A stretch of 64,000 nt of DNA from Collimonas sp. OK607 (GTDB taxonomy: Bacteria > Pseudomonadota > Gammaproteobacteria > Burkholderiales > Burkholderiaceae_D). The notes under the pieces are model-generated. The model saw only the letters and a list, made by a program, of their open reading frames with translations, did not search any database and was not told the origin of the DNA. The stretch spans positions 146,126-210,125 of the forward strand of contig NZ_FOKF01000004.1 in assembly GCF_900111995.1 (NCBI RefSeq), in the 5' to 3' direction. Shown in pieces: positions 53,586 to 61,405 of this stretch (position 1 is the first letter of the stretch; every line of letters starts with the position of its first letter). Both the position numbers and the translations under genes were made by a program.

Positions 53586-53600
53586 TGTAGTAAAATTTCA
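53586..53600 (+). promoter_or_regulatory. HexR-like operator, site F (edd side)
   Basis: TGTAGTAAAATTTCA: left arm perfect, right arm keeps 3-4 of 6 bases. It ends 28 bases before the edd ATG, a typical repressor position. Confidence 0.5.
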
Positions 53601-53627
53601 AATCTCTACTGTTTCAAGGATCAAATC

Positions 53628-55508
53628 ATGTCTGTTCAAGCCAGCGTCGCCAAAGTCACCGAACGTATCGTTGCCCGCAGCCAGCCCTATCGCAGCGCCT
53701 ATCTGGCGCGCCTGGAACACGCGCGCCGTCAGGATGTGCAGCGTGGAGCGCTGTCATGTACCAATCTTGCACACGGCTTTGCCGCGTTTCCAACCAATGA
53801 CAAGTTGAGACTGAAACAGGATAAAAGTTCATCGATTGCGATCGTATCGTCGTATAACGACATGTTGTCGGCACATCAACCGTTCGAGCGCTTTCCGCAA
53901 ATTATCAAGGATGCAGTCCACGCTGCCGGCGGTGTCGCCCAGTTTGCAGGCGGTACGCCAGCGATGTGCGACGGTGTAACGCAAGGTCAGCCGGGGATGG
54001 AGTTGTCCTTGTTCTCGCGCGATGCGATTGCGATGGCGACGGCGATTGCACTGTCGCACAACATGTTCGACGCTGCGGTGTATCTCGGCATCTGCGACAA
54101 GATCGTGCCGGGCCTGTTGATCGGCGCCTTGCATTTCGGCCATTTGCCGGCGGTGTTCATCCCCGGCGGACCGATGACCAGCGGCATGAGCAATAAAGAG
54201 AAGGTGAAGATTCGCCAGCTCTACGCTGAAGGAAAAATCGGCCGCGCTGAATTGCTGGAAGCCGAATCGCAGTCCTATCACAGCGCCGGCACCTGCACTT
54301 TCTACGGCACGGCCAACAGCAATCAGATGCTGATGGAGGCGCTCGGCTTGCATCTGCCGGGCTCTGCATTCATCACCCCGAATACACCGCTGCGCGATGC
54401 CCTGACTGCCGAGGCGGCGCGCCAGGCTTTGAAGATCACCGACCGCGGCAATCAGTACCTGCCGGTTGGCCATGTGGTCAGCGAGAAGAGTATCGTCAAC
54501 GCCATCGTCACGTTGCTGGCGACCGGCGGTTCCACCAACCACACCCTGCATCTGGTGGCGATTGCCAAGGCTGCCGGAATTGTCATCGACTGGAACGATT
54601 TCGACGCGCTGTCCGCTGTTGTACCGCTGGTTACCCGGATTTATCCGAATGGCGATGCCGACGTCAATCATTTCCACGCTGCCGGCGGCACCGGTTTCGT
54701 AATTCGTGAATTGCTGGATGCGGGCCTGATGCATGAAGATGTCAAAACCATCCTCGGCGACAGCCTGCGCGCGCATTGCGCCGAGCCATTCCTTGAAGGT
54801 GAGTCAGTCGTGTTCAAGCCGGCGCCGGCATTGAGCGGCGATGACTCGGTATTGCGGACTGCAACCGCGCCATTTTCTGCCGACGGCGGCTTGCGCCTGC
54901 TGACCGGTAACCTGGGGCGTTCAGTCATCAAGATTTCCGCAGTGAAGAAAGAGCATTGGGTAGTGCAGGCGCCGGCGGTTGTGTTCCATTCGCAAGAAGC
55001 ATTCATGAAGGCGTTCCGAGCCGGCGAACTGGATCGCGATTTTATCGCGGTGCTGAGTCATCAAGGCCCGCGTGCCAACGGCATGCCGGAATTGCACGCA
55101 CTGACGCCAGCGCTGGGTATTTTGCAGGATGCCGGCCGCCATGTGGCCCTGGTCACGGATGGCCGCATGTCGGGCGCCTCTGGCAAGGTGCCGGCGGCAA
55201 TCCACGTGACGCCGGAAGTCCTGGCCGGCGGTCCGCTGGGCCTGGTGCGGACCGGCGACATGATCCGCATGGATGCCGAGCAGGGTATACTGGAAGCCTT
55301 GGTACCTGCCGAAGAGTGGGCGCAGCGCCAGCCACTGGCGACCGACTTGTCAGCCAATCACGTTGGCATGGGCCGCGAACTGTTTGCGATGTTCCGCAAC
55401 ACAGTCAGCGCGGCTGAAGAGGGCGCCACCAGCTTTGGCTTGCCGCCTGTTTTGCATAGCACCGAATCCGCCGATCATTCTGAACAACCACAGAAAGCAA
55501 CGATATGA
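53628..55508 (+). CDS. edd: 6-phosphogluconate dehydratase
   Basis: The 626-residue iron-sulfur dehydratase (IlvD/Edd family) converts 6-phosphogluconate to KDPG. Visible: [39 protein letters not shown] and [10 protein letters not shown] with cluster cysteines, [17 protein letters not shown] with the third cysteine, [12 protein letters not shown], and [22 protein letters not shown] near the C-terminus (in part). It starts the edd-eda operon, and the eda ATG overlaps its last codons by 4 bases. Confidence 0.97.
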   Translation: MSVQASVAKVTERIVARSQPYRSAYLARLEHARRQDVQRGALSCTNLAHGFAAFPTNDKLRLKQDKSSSIAIVSSYNDMLSAHQPFERFPQIIKDAVHAAGGVAQFAGGTPAMCDGVTQGQPGMELSLFSRDAIAMATAIALSHNMFDAAVYLGICDKIVPGLLIGALHFGHLPAVFIPGGPMTSGMSNKEKVKIRQLYAEGKIGRAELLEAESQSYHSAGTCTFYGTANSNQMLMEALGLHLPGSAFITPNTPLRDALTAEAARQALKITDRGNQYLPVGHVVSEKSIVNAIVTLLATGGSTNHTLHLVAIAKAAGIVIDWNDFDALSAVVPLVTRIYPNGDADVNHFHAAGGTGFVIRELLDAGLMHEDVKTILGDSLRAHCAEPFLEGESVVFKPAPALSGDDSVLRTATAPFSADGGLRLLTGNLGRSVIKISAVKKEHWVVQAPAVVFHSQEAFMKAFRAGELDRDFIAVLSHQGPRANGMPELHALTPALGILQDAGRHVALVTDGRMSGASGKVPAAIHVTPEVLAGGPLGLVRTGDMIRMDAEQGILEALVPAEEWAQRQPLATDLSANHVGMGRELFAMFRNTVSAAEEGATSFGLPPVLHSTESADHSEQPQKATI

Positions 55509-56161
55509 CATCCACAAATCTCCTTTACGGCAACGAACTGTTAGACATCATGCGTGCATCGCCGGTGATTCCGGTGATTGCGATTGACGACATCGAGCAT
55601 GCGGTACCTCTGGCCAAAGCCTTGGTTGCCGGCGGGATTCGCGTACTTGAAGTGACTTTGCGCACGGTACATGGTTTGCCGGCAATCCGGGCCATCGCCG
55701 AGCAAGTGCCGGGTGCGATTGTCGGCGTCGGCACCTTGACCCAGGCGGATGAGTTCGTGGCGGCCCGCGATGCGGGTGCGGTGTTCGGCGTTTCGCCAGG
55801 TTTGACGCCAGCTTTGATCGCCGCCGCCAAATCAAGCGGCCTGCCTTTGCTGCCAGGCGTGATGACGCCATCCGAAGTAATGGCTGCGCGTGAAGCCGGT
55901 TTTCGCCAGTTGAAGCTGTTCCCGGCAGTGCCGGCGGGCGGTATCGGCATGTTGAATGCGATTGCCGGTCCTTTGGGCGACGTCACCTTTTGCCCGACTG
56001 GCGGCATTTCGCTGGATAGCGCGCCGGATTTCCTGGCCTGCAAAAACGTTGCGTGCGTCGGTGGTTCCTGGCTGACGCCGAAGGAACTGTTGAAGTCTGG
56101 CGACTGGGCGCGCATTACCGCACTGGCCGCGGCTGCCAGCAAGTTGCGCAAGGCGCTCTAA
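55505..56161 (+). CDS. eda: KDPG aldolase (2-dehydro-3-deoxyphosphogluconate aldolase)
   Basis: The 218-residue class I aldolase cleaves KDPG to pyruvate and glyceraldehyde-3-phosphate. Motifs: VLEVTLRT with Glu49, VGVGTLTQ with Thr77, [19 protein letters not shown] and RQLKLFPA with the Schiff-base Lys137, then FCPTGGIS. It overlaps edd by 4 bases and completes the Entner-Doudoroff pair. A very strong hairpin follows its stop codon. Confidence 0.97.
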   Translation: MTSTNLLYGNELLDIMRASPVIPVIAIDDIEHAVPLAKALVAGGIRVLEVTLRTVHGLPAIRAIAEQVPGAIVGVGTLTQADEFVAARDAGAVFGVSPGLTPALIAAAKSSGLPLLPGVMTPSEVMAAREAGFRQLKLFPAVPAGGIGMLNAIAGPLGDVTFCPTGGISLDSAPDFLACKNVACVGGSWLTPKELLKSGDWARITALAAAASKLRKAL

Positions 56162-56174
56162 GTATCTCCCTCCC

Positions 56175-56214
56175 GAGAACCTCGCCATGGTTAGTCAACC
56201 ATGGCGAGGTTCTC
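56175..56214 (+). terminator. perfect 18-bp hairpin after eda (no U tract)
   Basis: Left arm GAGAACCTCGCCATGGTT (56175-56192), loop AGTC, right arm the exact complement (56197-56214). It starts 13 bases after the eda stop. No T run follows, so it may stabilise or end the transcript by processing rather than act as a classical intrinsic terminator. Confidence 0.6.
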
Positions 56215-56350
56215 GACAAGTTGTATTCGCTTCCCATCTCCCCAAGTTTTTATTGCTATAAAAATCATATTTTCCCAGCGTTTATTGGATAAATCCTGCG
56301 TTATCCGGATCTTAAGACATTCCGGTAATAGCTTTCGCCAATCCCATTAC

Positions 56351-56379
56351 TGGACGTCATCAAGGGAATTTGCTATAAT
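56351..56379 (+). promoter_or_regulatory. sigma-70 type promoter with extended -10
   Basis: TGGACG (56351-56356), 17-base spacer, then TGCTATAAT whose TATAAT is at 56374-56379 with TG at -15/-14. This is the best promoter by eye in the window; transcription should start near 56386 and read the osmolyte transporter operon. Confidence 0.65.
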
Positions 56380-56385
56380 GGCAAA

Positions 56386-56659
56386 CTCTCAACAACATGG
56401 TGCTGCCTCAACGGCACATTTTTGGGTTTCGTGACTCGCGTCAGCGGGTTGTCTCACGCTTCGGCAACGCCGGAGTTTCATCAAAGTCGAGAAAGTTCTC
56501 GCATTCTTTGCCGCCCCATGCGGCAGTCGGCTTGTTCAATGTCCTCCCCGCGGGAAGACCGGACGAGATCATAAAAAATTGAAGTTGTATGTCGCGCTGA
56601 CAGGTTCCGGCTATGCCTATGCGGTTCCGTGCCGCCGCTGCATATGCAAGGGAGTAAAC
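56386..56659 (+). promoter_or_regulatory. about 270-nt structured 5' leader of the osmolyte transporter operon
   Basis: Successive stems can be drawn: GTGCTG/CGGCAC followed by TTTTT (56400-56423, attenuator-like), ACTCGC/GCGGGT around GTCA (about 56434-56449), CTTCGGC/GCCGGAG around AAC (about 56459-56475), CGAGAA/TTCTCG (56488-56501), TGCCGC/GCGGCA around CCCAT (56509-56525), and GTC-TCCC/GGGA-GAC (56541-56559). The ribosome site AAGGGAG and ATG come about 90 bases later. I do not recognise a known riboswitch class; it is a candidate cis-regulatory RNA. Confidence 0.45.
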
Positions 56660-57376
56660 ATGACGAATCGCTATCGCAACGCCATGGTTGGCGCAGCCAT
56701 CACTATTTTGGTCGTGGCTGCCATTGGCTGGTCGATCGGCCCTGCGGTCATTCATCAGTATCAGGGAGACTTGATTTATTACACCGGCCGTCATCTGGTG
56801 TTGGTTGGATGGTCGCTGACGCTGTCGCTGCTGTGCGGCATTCCTGCCGGCATCCTGCTGAGCCGGCCATATTTCGCGCGGCACGCCGAGAAGTGGATGC
56901 AAATCTTCAATATCGGCAACACCATCCCCTCCATGGCCGTGCTGGCGCTGGCGCTGGCCTTGTTTGGCATCGGCGACAAGCCGGCCATCATCGCCTTGTG
57001 GCTGGCAGCGCTGCTGCCTATCGTACGCAATACCTATGAAGGCTTGAAGCAGGTATCGCCATCCATGAAGGAGGCGGCCAAGGGCATCGGCATGAAGCCG
57101 CTGCAGGTATTGTTCCGGGTCGAACTGCCGAATGCGCTGCCGATCATCGTCGGCGGCGTGCGTACCGCATTGGCGATCATTGTCGGCACCGCGCCGTTGT
57201 CGATCCTGATTGGCGGCGAAAGCCTGGGCGGCCTGATTTTTCCAGGTATCTATCTGAACAACCACGGGCAATTGCTGCTGGGCGCCACCGCCACCGCAGT
57301 GCTGGCGTTGATGCTGGATGCGATCGTCTCGCTGGGCAGCAATGCCTACCTGAGCAAACGCGGGCTGTTGCGCTGA
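56660..57376 (+). CDS. osmolyte (glycine betaine/choline-type) ABC transporter permease 1
   Basis: I use the ATG at 56660 (MTNRYRNAMVGAAI) with an AAGGGAG site; the frame is open upstream by chance through the leader. The 238-residue membrane protein has about six helices and the ProW/OpuCB-type permease domain: LSLLCGIPAGILLSRP, IPSMAVLALALALFGIGDKPAIIALWLAALLPIVRNTYEGLKQVSPSMKEAAKGIGM (EAA-like docking loop, in part) and VRTALAIIVGTAPLSILIGGESLGG. It begins a four-gene operon; its stop overlaps a possible upstream ATG of the binding-protein gene. Confidence 0.9.
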   Translation: MTNRYRNAMVGAAITILVVAAIGWSIGPAVIHQYQGDLIYYTGRHLVLVGWSLTLSLLCGIPAGILLSRPYFARHAEKWMQIFNIGNTIPSMAVLALALALFGIGDKPAIIALWLAALLPIVRNTYEGLKQVSPSMKEAAKGIGMKPLQVLFRVELPNALPIIVGGVRTALAIIVGTAPLSILIGGESLGGLIFPGIYLNNHGQLLLGATATAVLALMLDAIVSLGSNAYLSKRGLLR

Positions 57377-57405
57377 TGCCTGCCTATTCTGAAAAGGGAA
57401 CATAC

Positions 57406-58311
57406 ATGAGTAATCTACGTATAAATGCGTTGCTGGTTTTTGCGCTTGGCCTGTTCGGCATGGCGCAAGCGAGCGCGGCCAATCTGGTGGTTGGCGGCAA
57501 GAACTTTACCGAGCAACTGATTCTGTCGTCCATGACGCAGCAATATCTGAACGCCAAGGGTTACACGGCCGATCTGAAGAACGGCCTCGGCACCACCATC
57601 ATGCGGCAGGCGCTGGAAAGCGGACAGATCGATATCGTCTGGGACTACACCGGCACTGCCTTGATCGTGTACAACAAGATAGATGAAAAGCTGGACCAGG
57701 ACCAATCCTATCAACGCGTCAAGGCATTGGACGCACCCAGGAACCTGGTCTGGCTCAATCCGTCTGCATTGAACAATACCTACGCGTTGGCGGTACCACA
57801 GAAGCGCGCCGATGAAGAGGGTTTGAATACCATCGAAGACCTGGCGAACAAAATCAATCAGGCGCAGCAACAAGATCCCGATAAAAAATATCTGATGGGC
57901 GTCGATTTCGAGTTTGCTTCGCGCCCCGACGGCCTGGCGCCGCTGCAAGCGCTGTATGGCTTCAACCTGGACCGAAGCGAGGTCAAGCAGATGGATGCGG
58001 GCCTGGTGTATACCGCCTTGAATAACGACCAGTTGAATGTCGGCCTGACCTATTCGTCAGACGGCCGGGTCCAGGGCTTTAATCTGAAGCTGCTGCAGGA
58101 TAACAAAGGCTTCTTCCCCTTTTACAGTGCGGTGCCGATAGTGCGCAAGGAAATCCTGGACGCCAACCCGCAGCTCGCCGAACAGCTGAACGCGCTGTCA
58201 GCCAGGATCGATACCGCCAAGATGACAGAGATGAATAAAAAGGTCGATATCGATCAGTTGCCGATAGCCCAGGTTGCCGCAGATTTCCTGCGCGCCGAAG
58301 GCTTGATATAA
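57406..58311 (+). CDS. osmolyte ABC transporter substrate-binding protein (OsmF/OpuCC type)
   Basis: I prefer the ATG at 57406 (MSNLRINALLVF), which gives a good Sec signal cleaved after AQASA and has a GGGA site; an ATG at 57376 overlapping the permease stop would add ten residues. The 301-residue protein is an OpuAC-type binding protein: LVVGGKNFTEQLILSSMTQQYLNAKGY, TTIMRQALESGQIDIVWDYTGTALI and SSDGRVQGFNLKLLQD. This type binds glycine betaine, choline or related quaternary amines; the aromatic box would have to be modelled to decide the ligand. Confidence 0.9.
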   Translation: MSNLRINALLVFALGLFGMAQASAANLVVGGKNFTEQLILSSMTQQYLNAKGYTADLKNGLGTTIMRQALESGQIDIVWDYTGTALIVYNKIDEKLDQDQSYQRVKALDAPRNLVWLNPSALNNTYALAVPQKRADEEGLNTIEDLANKINQAQQQDPDKKYLMGVDFEFASRPDGLAPLQALYGFNLDRSEVKQMDAGLVYTALNNDQLNVGLTYSSDGRVQGFNLKLLQDNKGFFPFYSAVPIVRKEILDANPQLAEQLNALSARIDTAKMTEMNKKVDIDQLPIAQVAADFLRAEGLI

Positions 58312-58320
58312 GGAAGCCGC

Positions 58321-58974
58321 ATGACATTCTTTAATTATCTGCTCAGCGCCTGGCCTGAAATCCTCCATCTCACCATCCAGCATCTGATGCTGGTGGGGGT
58401 TGCCGTCGGCCTGGCCATTTTGATCGGCGTACCGCTGGGGATTGTGATGATCCGCCATCGCTGGCTGGCCAGTCCGATGATGGGCCTGGCTACCGTGATC
58501 CTGACGCTGCCGTCGATCGCCTTGTTCGGTTTGATGATCCCGTTCTTTTCCCGCTTCGGCCAGGGACTCGGGCCGCTGCCTGCGATTACGGCGGTGTTCC
58601 TGTACTCCTTGCTGCCGATCATGCGTAACACCTACCTGGCGCTGGATGGCATCGACCACGGCATCAAGGAAGCCGGCATCGGCATCGGCATGACCTTCTG
58701 GCAGCGGCTGCGGCTGGTCGATTTGCCTTTGTCGGTACCGGTCATCCTCGGCGGCGTCCGTACCGCCGTGGTAATGAATATAGGCGTGATGGCCGTGGCA
58801 GCGATTATCGGCGCAGGCGGCTTGGGCGTCTTGATCCTGCATGCCATCAGCCAAAGCAATATGCAAAAACTGGTAGTCGGCGCGGTGCTGATCAGCTTGC
58901 TGGCGATTGTCGCCGACCTGCTGCTGCAAGTCCTGCAGCGGCTGCTTACACCGAAAGGAATGCAAAAATCATGA
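58321..58974 (+). CDS. osmolyte ABC transporter permease 2
   Basis: The 217-residue permease has five to six membrane helices and the same domain as permease 1: IGVPLGIVMIRHRWLASPMMG, LTLPSIALFGLMIPFFSRFGQGLG, LLPIMRNTYLALDGIDHGIKEAGIGIGMTFWQRL (docking loop, in part) and MAVAAIIGAGGLGVLIL. It lies 9 bases after the binding-protein gene and overlaps the ATPase gene by 4 bases. Two different permeases form the heterodimeric channel, as in OpuC and OsmU systems. Confidence 0.92.
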   Translation: MTFFNYLLSAWPEILHLTIQHLMLVGVAVGLAILIGVPLGIVMIRHRWLASPMMGLATVILTLPSIALFGLMIPFFSRFGQGLGPLPAITAVFLYSLLPIMRNTYLALDGIDHGIKEAGIGIGMTFWQRLRLVDLPLSVPVILGGVRTAVVMNIGVMAVAAIIGAGGLGVLILHAISQSNMQKLVVGAVLISLLAIVADLLLQVLQRLLTPKGMQKS

Positions 58975-60101
58975 TCCAACTCGACCAGCTAAGTAAAGTA
59001 TTCACACAAAAAGACGGCAGCAAAGTCAAAGCCGTGGATGAGGTTAACCTGACGGTTGCCGAAGGCGAAATCTGTGTATTCCTGGGGCCTTCAGGCTGCG
59101 GTAAAACCACCACGCTGAAAATGATCAACCGCTTGATTGCACCGACTTCCGGGCGTGTGCAGCTGGATGGCGAAGATACCAGCGACCTCGATGAAGTCAG
59201 CTTGCGCCGCAAAATCGGCTATGTAATCCAGCAAGTGGGTTTGTTTCCCAACATGACCATTGAAGAAAATATTACCGTGGTGCCGCGCCTGCTTGGCTGG
59301 GACAAGAAACGTTGTCATGAGCGCGCGACCGAATTGATGGCGATGGTGGCGCTCGATCCCAAGCGTTTCCTGACGCGCTATCCACGTGAAATGTCGGGCG
59401 GCCAGCAGCAGCGCATCGGCGTGATCCGGGCGCTGGCGGCAGATCCGCCGGTGCTGTTGATGGATGAACCATTCGGCGCGGTAGATCCGATTAATCGTGA
59501 ATCGATCCAGAATGAGTTTTTTCAGATGCAACGCCAGCTCAACAAGACCGTCATCATGGTCAGCCACGATATTGACGAGGCGATCAAGCTGGGCGACAAG
59601 ATCGCGATTTTCCGCGCCGGCAAACTGGTGCAGGTAGATCATCCGGATACGTTGCTGGCACGTCCCAAGGATGAGTTCGTCGGCTCTTTCGTCGGCCAGG
59701 ATGCTACCTTGAAGCGCCTGTTGCTGGTACGCGCCGGCGATGCCGCCGCCAACTCTGCGACGGTGCGAGAAGACGCCAGCATGGCGACCGCATACGGCGT
59801 GATGGATGAACACGATTACCGTTATGTGACAGTCACCAACGCCGACAATCATGCATTAGGTTATGTGGCAAGGCGCGATGCGCGTGGCGCGCAGGGTGCC
59901 TGCATCGACAAAATGAAGCCGTTTACCGTCAGTGCTGCGCCGGATGAAAATCTGCGCGTGGTGCTGTCCAAGATGTACAAGCACAGCACCAGCTGGATGC
60001 CGGTGATCGACCAGGACAATAGCTATCTGGGCGAAGTTACCCAGGATTCGATCGCCGACTATCTCAGTTCCGGCCGCACGCGGAGCAGGGTGGGCATGTA
60101 A
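58971..60101 (+). CDS. osmolyte ABC transporter ATP-binding protein with C-terminal CBS region
   Basis: The 376-residue ATPase has Walker A GPSGCGKTT (about 39-47), Q-loop YVIQQVGLFPNMTIEEN, signature MSGGQQQRI, Walker B VLLMDEPFGAVDPINR and H-loop VSHDIDEAIKLGD, of the ProV/OpuCA type. Residues about 260-370 form a CBS-like pair (YVTVTNADNHALGYVARRDAR ... HSTSWMPVIDQDNSYLGEVTQDSIADYL), which in OpuA/OpuC-type systems senses ionic strength or cyclic di-AMP. It is the last gene of the operon. Confidence 0.92.
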   Translation: MIQLDQLSKVFTQKDGSKVKAVDEVNLTVAEGEICVFLGPSGCGKTTTLKMINRLIAPTSGRVQLDGEDTSDLDEVSLRRKIGYVIQQVGLFPNMTIEENITVVPRLLGWDKKRCHERATELMAMVALDPKRFLTRYPREMSGGQQQRIGVIRALAADPPVLLMDEPFGAVDPINRESIQNEFFQMQRQLNKTVIMVSHDIDEAIKLGDKIAIFRAGKLVQVDHPDTLLARPKDEFVGSFVGQDATLKRLLLVRAGDAAANSATVREDASMATAYGVMDEHDYRYVTVTNADNHALGYVARRDARGAQGACIDKMKPFTVSAAPDENLRVVLSKMYKHSTSWMPVIDQDNSYLGEVTQDSIADYLSSGRTRSRVGM

Positions 60102-60268
60102 TTTCCAGTTCGTGCCAATGGGTGCCCACGGGCGCCCACGTGTGACCGGCAGGCGAAGACCTGACATACCATTTACAATGTACGGCTTTGCCACTAGGCA
60201 TCATCATTCTGGCGCCGTCGTTCAAAATCTATGATCAGGTATTCAAGGTGTTCCCCCGGAGCTAGCGC

Positions 60269-61129
60269 ATGACGGCTGGCGTGATTGCTTTGGTATTGTG
60301 CGCGGCACTGCTGCATGCCTCCTGGAACGCTATGCTGAAAAGCAGCGGCGATCGTTTATGGGCCATCACCTTGATGACCATAGGTTCAGCGGTAGCGGCT
60401 GTTCCCATTGTTCTCTGGGCGCCAATGCCGGCACCGGCCAGTTGGCCGTACATTCTGATGTCGGTGGCGCTGCATGCCGGCTACAACCTTTTTTTAGTCC
60501 GCGCTTACCGGGTTGGAGATTTCGGCCAGTCTTATCCGATTGCACGCGGCTCTTCGCCGTTGCTGGTGTCGCTTGGCGCGGCCTTTTTTGCCGGTGAGCA
60601 GCTGGGAACCTTGACGTTGGTTGGCGTGGCCTTGATTTCGGTCGGTATCGTCAGTCTGGCGCAGATCAAATTCAAACGAGGGAACAGCGTGGCCGGCAGC
60701 CGGCAGTGGGATGCGCCGTTGTCGGCGTTTACCACCGGCCTTTTCATTGCAGGTTATACCATCGTCGACGGACTCGGTTCACGCCTGGCCGGTAGTGCCG
60801 CATCCTATGCCGGCTGGATGTTTTTGCTGGACGGCATACCGCTACTGGTGATTTACCTGTCGATGCACGGCCGTCTGCAAATCGGATTGCGTGATCGCGC
60901 AACCTGGAATGCCCTGGGCGGCGGCGCAATGTCGCTGCTGGCTTACGGCATTGTGATTTGGGCGATTACACTGGCGCCGATGGGGCCGGTTTCGGCTTTG
61001 CGCGAGACTTCGGTATTGTTTGCGGCATTGATCGCCCGCATGTTCCTGGGGGAGGCGCTGACTGTGCGCAGACTATTGTCGTGCGCGGTGATTGCGTTGG
61101 GCGCGGTGATGCTGGGATGGTCGACTTGA
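60269..61129 (+). CDS. EamA/DMT family transporter
   Basis: The 286-residue protein has ten predicted membrane helices arranged as two EamA repeats (about 5-135 and 150-286). Typical are LLHASWNAMLKSSGDRLWAI, AYRVGDFGQSYPIARGSSPLLVSLGAAFFAGEQL, and the second-repeat end GPVSALRETSVLFAALIARMFLGEAL (both quoted in part). It is a drug/metabolite exporter-type protein with unknown substrate. It stands alone between the osmolyte operon and the family 2 repeat. Confidence 0.88.
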   Translation: MTAGVIALVLCAALLHASWNAMLKSSGDRLWAITLMTIGSAVAAVPIVLWAPMPAPASWPYILMSVALHAGYNLFLVRAYRVGDFGQSYPIARGSSPLLVSLGAAFFAGEQLGTLTLVGVALISVGIVSLAQIKFKRGNSVAGSRQWDAPLSAFTTGLFIAGYTIVDGLGSRLAGSAASYAGWMFLLDGIPLLVIYLSMHGRLQIGLRDRATWNALGGGAMSLLAYGIVIWAITLAPMGPVSALRETSVLFAALIARMFLGEALTVRRLLSCAVIALGAVMLGWST

Positions 61130-61157
61130 AGCATTAATGCCTTCAATTTAACCGGTA

Positions 61158-61290
61158 TGTGTAGGGTGTGGGCACGCCTTTGTGCCCACACGTTACCGTG
61201 ATATCCGGAGAGCGGGCCCATGCGGTGCTTCAATAGGTGCATACGTGGTGTGAGTTCGCGCGTGGGCACAAAGGCGTGCCCACCCTACGA
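61158..61290. repeat. palindromic repeat element, family 2, copy B
   Basis: Same plan as 26752-26876: first hairpin GTGTGGGCAC/GTGCCCACAC (61166-61175 and 61182-61191), a middle block TATCCGGAG-AGC...GTGC-AATAGGT...GTGAGTTC-CGCG, and a final hairpin GTGGGCAC/GTGCCCAC (61262-61269 and 61276-61283). The outer CGTAGGGTGGGCACGCC-type sequence is one I associate with dispersed repeats in Burkholderiales genomes. Confidence 0.8.
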
Positions 61291-61323
61291 CACTTCCGAA
61301 GTATTGCTTACGACGCGCCCAAC

Positions 61324-61357
61324 AAAAAAGGCTGCTGGAAATTTCCAGCAGCCTTTT
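61324..61357. terminator. bidirectional terminator between EamA gene and rhlE
   Basis: A 24-bp perfect palindrome with arms GGCTGCTGGAAA (61330-61341) and its complement (61342-61353), flanked by AAAAAA on the left and TTTTT on the right, between convergent genes. Confidence 0.9.
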
Positions 61358-61405
61358 TATTTAATGCAAGCATTGCGAGGCGATCATCAAGATCGCCCGG
61401 TTTAC

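Larger units (their letters stand above)
53316..53627. other. 312-bp divergent control region pgi / edd
   Basis: No gene. The spacer holds a HexR-like palindrome on each side (53368-53382 near pgi, 53586-53600 near edd) and another small symmetric element ACAAAT-TA-TTTTGT at about 53380-53393 that overlaps the first. Confidence 0.65.
56162..56659. other. 498-bp region: end of eda, promoter and leader of the osmolyte transporter
   Basis: Contains, in order, the post-eda hairpin (56175-56214), an AT-rich stretch, a strong promoter (56351-56379) and a stem-loop-rich leader up to the permease ATG. A 61-codon ORF from ATG 56397 runs through the leader but lacks a ribosome site and family features. 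Confidence 0.6.

Noticed and set aside
56397..56582. 61-codon ORF inside the osmolyte operon leader
   Set aside because: Starts about 11 bases from the predicted transcript start without a ribosome site; the Arg/Ser/Phe-rich product looks like translated structured RNA.
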